This document shows, in pieces, positions 5,712-7,478 of a stretch of DNA of 7,478 nt. This stretch comes from Chitinophagaceae bacterium (lineage in GTDB: Bacteria; Bacteroidota; Bacteroidia; Chitinophagales; Chitinophagaceae). Position 1 is the first letter of the stretch. Each line of letters starts with the position of its first letter. The notes under the pieces are model-generated. The model was not told the origin of the DNA. It worked only from the letters and a program-made list of their open reading frames with translations, and searched no databases. The stretch is from positions 1 to 7,478 of the forward strand of contig JAACZX010000505.1 of assembly GCA_009996555.1 (NCBI GenBank). The letters are read 5' to 3'. Position numbers and translations under genes: made by a program.

Positions 5712-6655
5712 TGAGTAATTTTTTTGATGAATTAAATAAAAAGTTTGAAAATAGAAATTATATAGTTCTTAGTAAAGAAGAGTTAAATTCCATAATTGAA
5801 GAAGCAAAGGGTAAAAGGTATCGCTCAAACTATGAGGTGCCTGGCCACTTTTATTCTCCAATACCAGATATAAATGAGATACTTGAAAAAGCAGATAAAA
5901 TATGGAAGCCTCCGAGTATGGAAGTGCCAGGAGTCCGAATGAATCCAGATATTCAATACAAACATTTAAAAGATTTTTTTGAATTAGCAAATAGTTTTCC
6001 ATTCCCTGAAGAAAAAAACGACAAAACGAGATATTATTATAACAATCATTCCTACGCTTATGCTGATGGGATTACTCTACATTCAATGATTAGAAAATAT
6101 AAGCCTCGGAGAATAATAGAAATAGGCTCGGGATTTTCTTCATGTGTTATGGCAGATACAAATGAATTTTTTTTCGATAACACGATCAATCTTACGTTTA
6201 TAGAGCCAAATCCTGAATTCTTTTTTTCAGTATTTTCCGAGAAAGATAGGCAGCAGAATCGTGTTTTAGTGCAAAAAGTTCAAGATGTAGATCTTGCTGT
6301 GTATGATGAGCTTGAAGAGAATGATATTCTTTTTATTGATTCCAGTCACGTTGGAAAAATCGGCAGTGACGTTAATCATGAATTTTTCGAAATAATGCCG
6401 CGTTTAAAAAAAGGGGTACTCATTCATTTTCATGGTATCTTTCATCCTTTTGAGTATCCGTATGATTGGATAATGGAGGGTAGAGCTATGAATGAAAATT
6501 ATATGTTGAAAACATTTCTTCAGTATAATGAATCATTTGAGGTCTTGTTTATGTCTACATTTGTTAGCACTTTTTTTAAACAAGAGATTGAGGAAAATAT
6601 GCCTATTTTTTTAAAAAATTCAGGAGGAAACTTTTGGATGAAGAAAGTAAAATGA
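5711..6655 (+). CDS. Class I SAM-dependent methyltransferase, probably glycan-modifying
   Basis: I place the start at the ATG overlapping the rfbD stop (TAATG), giving 314 residues; an in-frame ATG at 5669 lies inside rfbD and would add 14 residues with no supporting context. The first 130 residues form a charged N-terminal region. The Rossmann core follows: RIIEIGSGFSS (134-144, SAM-binding motif I), FIEPNPE (163-169, acid after strand 2), DILFIDSSHV (205-214), and KKGVLIHFHGIFHPFEYP (233-250), then a segment around NENYMLKTFLQYN. The post-core arrangement (SSH, GSDVN, IF.PFEYP) resembles a methyltransferase family common in polysaccharide loci. In that family, as I recall it, the loop reads HxHDIF; here it is HFHGIF (G242), so an expected Asp is missing. 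The neighbours suggest methylation of a sugar hydroxyl, but the acceptor is unknown. Base composition is visibly more AT-rich than in the ComM region. Confidence 0.85.
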   Translation: MSNFFDELNKKFENRNYIVLSKEELNSIIEEAKGKRYRSNYEVPGHFYSPIPDINEILEKADKIWKPPSMEVPGVRMNPDIQYKHLKDFFELANSFPFPEEKNDKTRYYYNNHSYAYADGITLHSMIRKYKPRRIIEIGSGFSSCVMADTNEFFFDNTINLTFIEPNPEFFFSVFSEKDRQQNRVLVQKVQDVDLAVYDELEENDILFIDSSHVGKIGSDVNHEFFEIMPRLKKGVLIHFHGIFHPFEYPYDWIMEGRAMNENYMLKTFLQYNESFEVLFMSTFVSTFFKQEIEENMPIFLKNSGGNFWMKKVK

Positions 6656-7185
6656 CAACTTTCAATAAATTTTCGACAGGAAGCTTAACTGTTCCTAAAT
6701 ACCTGGCAACTTCTGCATGGCTGGAGCATATACCTTTTGCTTTCTGGCTCGTTGAAATGCACAAACCACGGCTGATAGTTGAGTTGGGCGTTTACTATGG
6801 TAGCTCATATTTTTCTTTTTGTCAGGCCGTTCAGGAAAACAATTTATTATGTACTTGTTATGGAGTGGATAATTGGACTGGGGATGCGCATGCTGGATTT
6901 TATAATGAACAGGTGTTTGATAAGGTCAACAAGTACAATACAGAGAACTATGGTAATTTTTCGTATTTAGTTAAAAGTGATTTTGACGAGGCATTAAACA
7001 GCTTTGATGATGGAAGTATTGACTTACTTCATATAGATGGTTTACATACATACGAGTCAGTTAAAAAAGACTTTTATAAATGGCTTCCGAAATTGTCAGA
7101 GAAAAAACATTCGGCGTTTATAAGCTTTGGGCTGAATTACAAAAGCAATATCCTTCTTTTTCTTTCACACATGGGTATGGATTAG
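6652..7185 (+). CDS. SAM-dependent methyltransferase (Methyltransf_24-like), N-terminal portion of a disrupted gene
   Basis: The ATG at 6652 overlaps the previous stop as ATGA and is preferred. A TTG at 6634 with AGGAGG at 6622-6627 is an alternative that would add six residues. Numbered from 6652, the core shows WLEHIPFAFWLVE (23-35), LIVELGVYYGSSYF (41-54, SAM motif I with E44), YGVDNW (70-75), and LLHIDGLHTYESVKKDF (125-141) with D129 and H132. WLPKLSEK (144-151) should lead into the next core strand (usually close to GVVLFHDT). Instead, the frame after 7101 yields unrelated residues and stops at 7185. The family-like sequence resumes at once in another frame from 7098, so the last 27 or so residues of this reading (from KHSAFIS on) are probably not real homologous sequence. 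The gene may be a pseudogene, a recent deletion mutant or an assembly error. The product was probably a glycan or sugar methyltransferase. Confidence 0.8.
   Translation: MTTFNKFSTGSLTVPKYLATSAWLEHIPFAFWLVEMHKPRLIVELGVYYGSSYFSFCQAVQENNLLCTCYGVDNWTGDAHAGFYNEQVFDKVNKYNTENYGNFSYLVKSDFDEALNSFDDGSIDLLHIDGLHTYESVKKDFYKWLPKLSEKKHSAFISFGLNYKSNILLFLSHMGMD
7098..7108 (+). other. Frame-change junction in the second methyltransferase gene
   Basis: AGAGAAAAAAC is the point where homology passes from the frame of the upstream piece (codon GAG at 7099) to the downstream frame (codon AGA at 7098). A -1 shift is needed. The run of six A is a possible slip site, but slippage alone would not restore the missing core strand. 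A deletion between two AGAGAAA copies, one in each frame, would give exactly this sequence (inference). Confidence 0.55.
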
Positions 7186-7478
7186 GTATTCTGGCGACAG
7201 GTTCTAAAATTCCTGAATCAGTATCTCCACTATTTAAGTTGTCTGAGGCGGATATCCATGAGCTAAGATCTTTTTATTATCGGCTTGGAAGCGGAATAGC
7301 TGATAAAGAAAAAGCTATAGAAATTAATGAAAAAATTCAATACATCACTAAAGAGATTTTTACACGAAAGAATGAGAACGGCTCAATTATTAATGATGTA
7401 ACTGACATACTTGGGCATATAAGACAACTGGAATCACAATGCAAAAATGATAAAGTCAAAATTGAAAGGCTAGAAGAT
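7098..7478 (+). pseudogene. Out-of-frame continuation of the second methyltransferase, with helical tail (runs off the window)
   Basis: This frame is open from 7098 to the last base with no stop. It reads REKTFGVYKLWAELQ, then YPSFSFTHGYGLGILATG, which is the normal continuation of Methyltransf_24-like enzymes after the strand-5 HDT segment. The order matches the gene at 6652, so both pieces belong to one ancestral gene. About 11 residues covering that strand are absent between them. After residue 45 or so the sequence becomes charged and helical (ADIHELRSFYYRLG, EKAIEINEKIQYITKEIF). It ends in a likely coiled coil, QLESQCKNDKVKIERLED, still open at the edge. The intact protein is therefore much longer than the methyltransferase core and may carry further domains downstream. 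It has no credible start codon of its own with initiation context, so it is unlikely to be an independent gene. Confidence 0.7.

Noticed and set aside
7102..7108. Programmed -1 frameshifting on A6 as the normal mode of expression of the second methyltransferase
   Set aside because: The A run is not phased as a classical slippery heptamer in this frame, and slippage would still leave out the core strand-5 segment. Deletion or assembly error is more likely.
1..7478. CRISPR arrays, tRNA/rRNA genes, insertion sequences, toxin-antitoxin or defence systems
   Set aside because: No regularly spaced repeats, cloverleaf-like segments, transposase motifs or terminal inverted repeats were seen. Nearly all bases are occupied by glycan genes and the ComM-like gene.

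Overview
The window looks like part of a surface-polysaccharide (O-antigen or capsule type) gene cluster from a member of the Bacteroidota, most plausibly the Chitinophagales/Sphingobacteriales side. The grounds are moderate-to-low GC, A/T-rich leaders mostly without Shine-Dalgarno sequences, a TAnnTTTG-type -7 promoter box ahead of one transcription unit, and protein wording typical of that phylum. The taxon is an inference; no rRNA or other marker gene is present.

Layout, all genes on the + strand. (1) 1-795: the C-terminal half of a ComM/YifB-type Mg-chelatase-like AAA+ ATPase, cut by the left edge. (2) 809-1615: a family 2 glycosyltransferase 13 nt behind it. (3) 1616-1772: the only sizeable intergenic gap, holding an 8-bp inverted repeat, two copies of a 9-bp direct repeat exactly 20 bp apart, and a good Bacteroidota -7 box. 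(4) 1773-2846: a GT-B (GT4-type) glycosyltransferase. (5) 2870-3262: a 130-residue coiled-coil protein with no recognisable enzymatic domain. (6) 3314-5711: a deoxysugar cassette of an RmlC-type 3,5-epimerase, an extended SDR epimerase/dehydratase and an RmlD-type reductase. (7) 5711-7478: two different class I SAM-dependent methyltransferases. The second is broken by a frame change at about 7098-7108 and continues in another frame, with a charged helical tail running off the right edge.

How they work together (inference): RmlC, the SDR and RmlD would finish a nucleotide-activated 6-deoxyhexose, probably dTDP-L-rhamnose or a relative. RmlA and RmlB functions must be encoded elsewhere. The two glycosyltransferases would add sugars to a lipid-linked glycan, and the methyltransferases could methylate it, either internally or as a chain-end cap. 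The genes from 3904 on are joined by 1-nt (TAATG), 1-nt (TAATG) and 4-nt (ATGA) overlaps, so they are almost certainly one translationally coupled operon.

I see no CRISPR array, tRNA, rRNA, insertion sequence, phage gene or defence gene. The points most worth a second look are the disrupted methyltransferase, the pairing of methyltransferases with coiled coils, and the direct-repeat/promoter arrangement. The rest is a fairly ordinary glycan locus.
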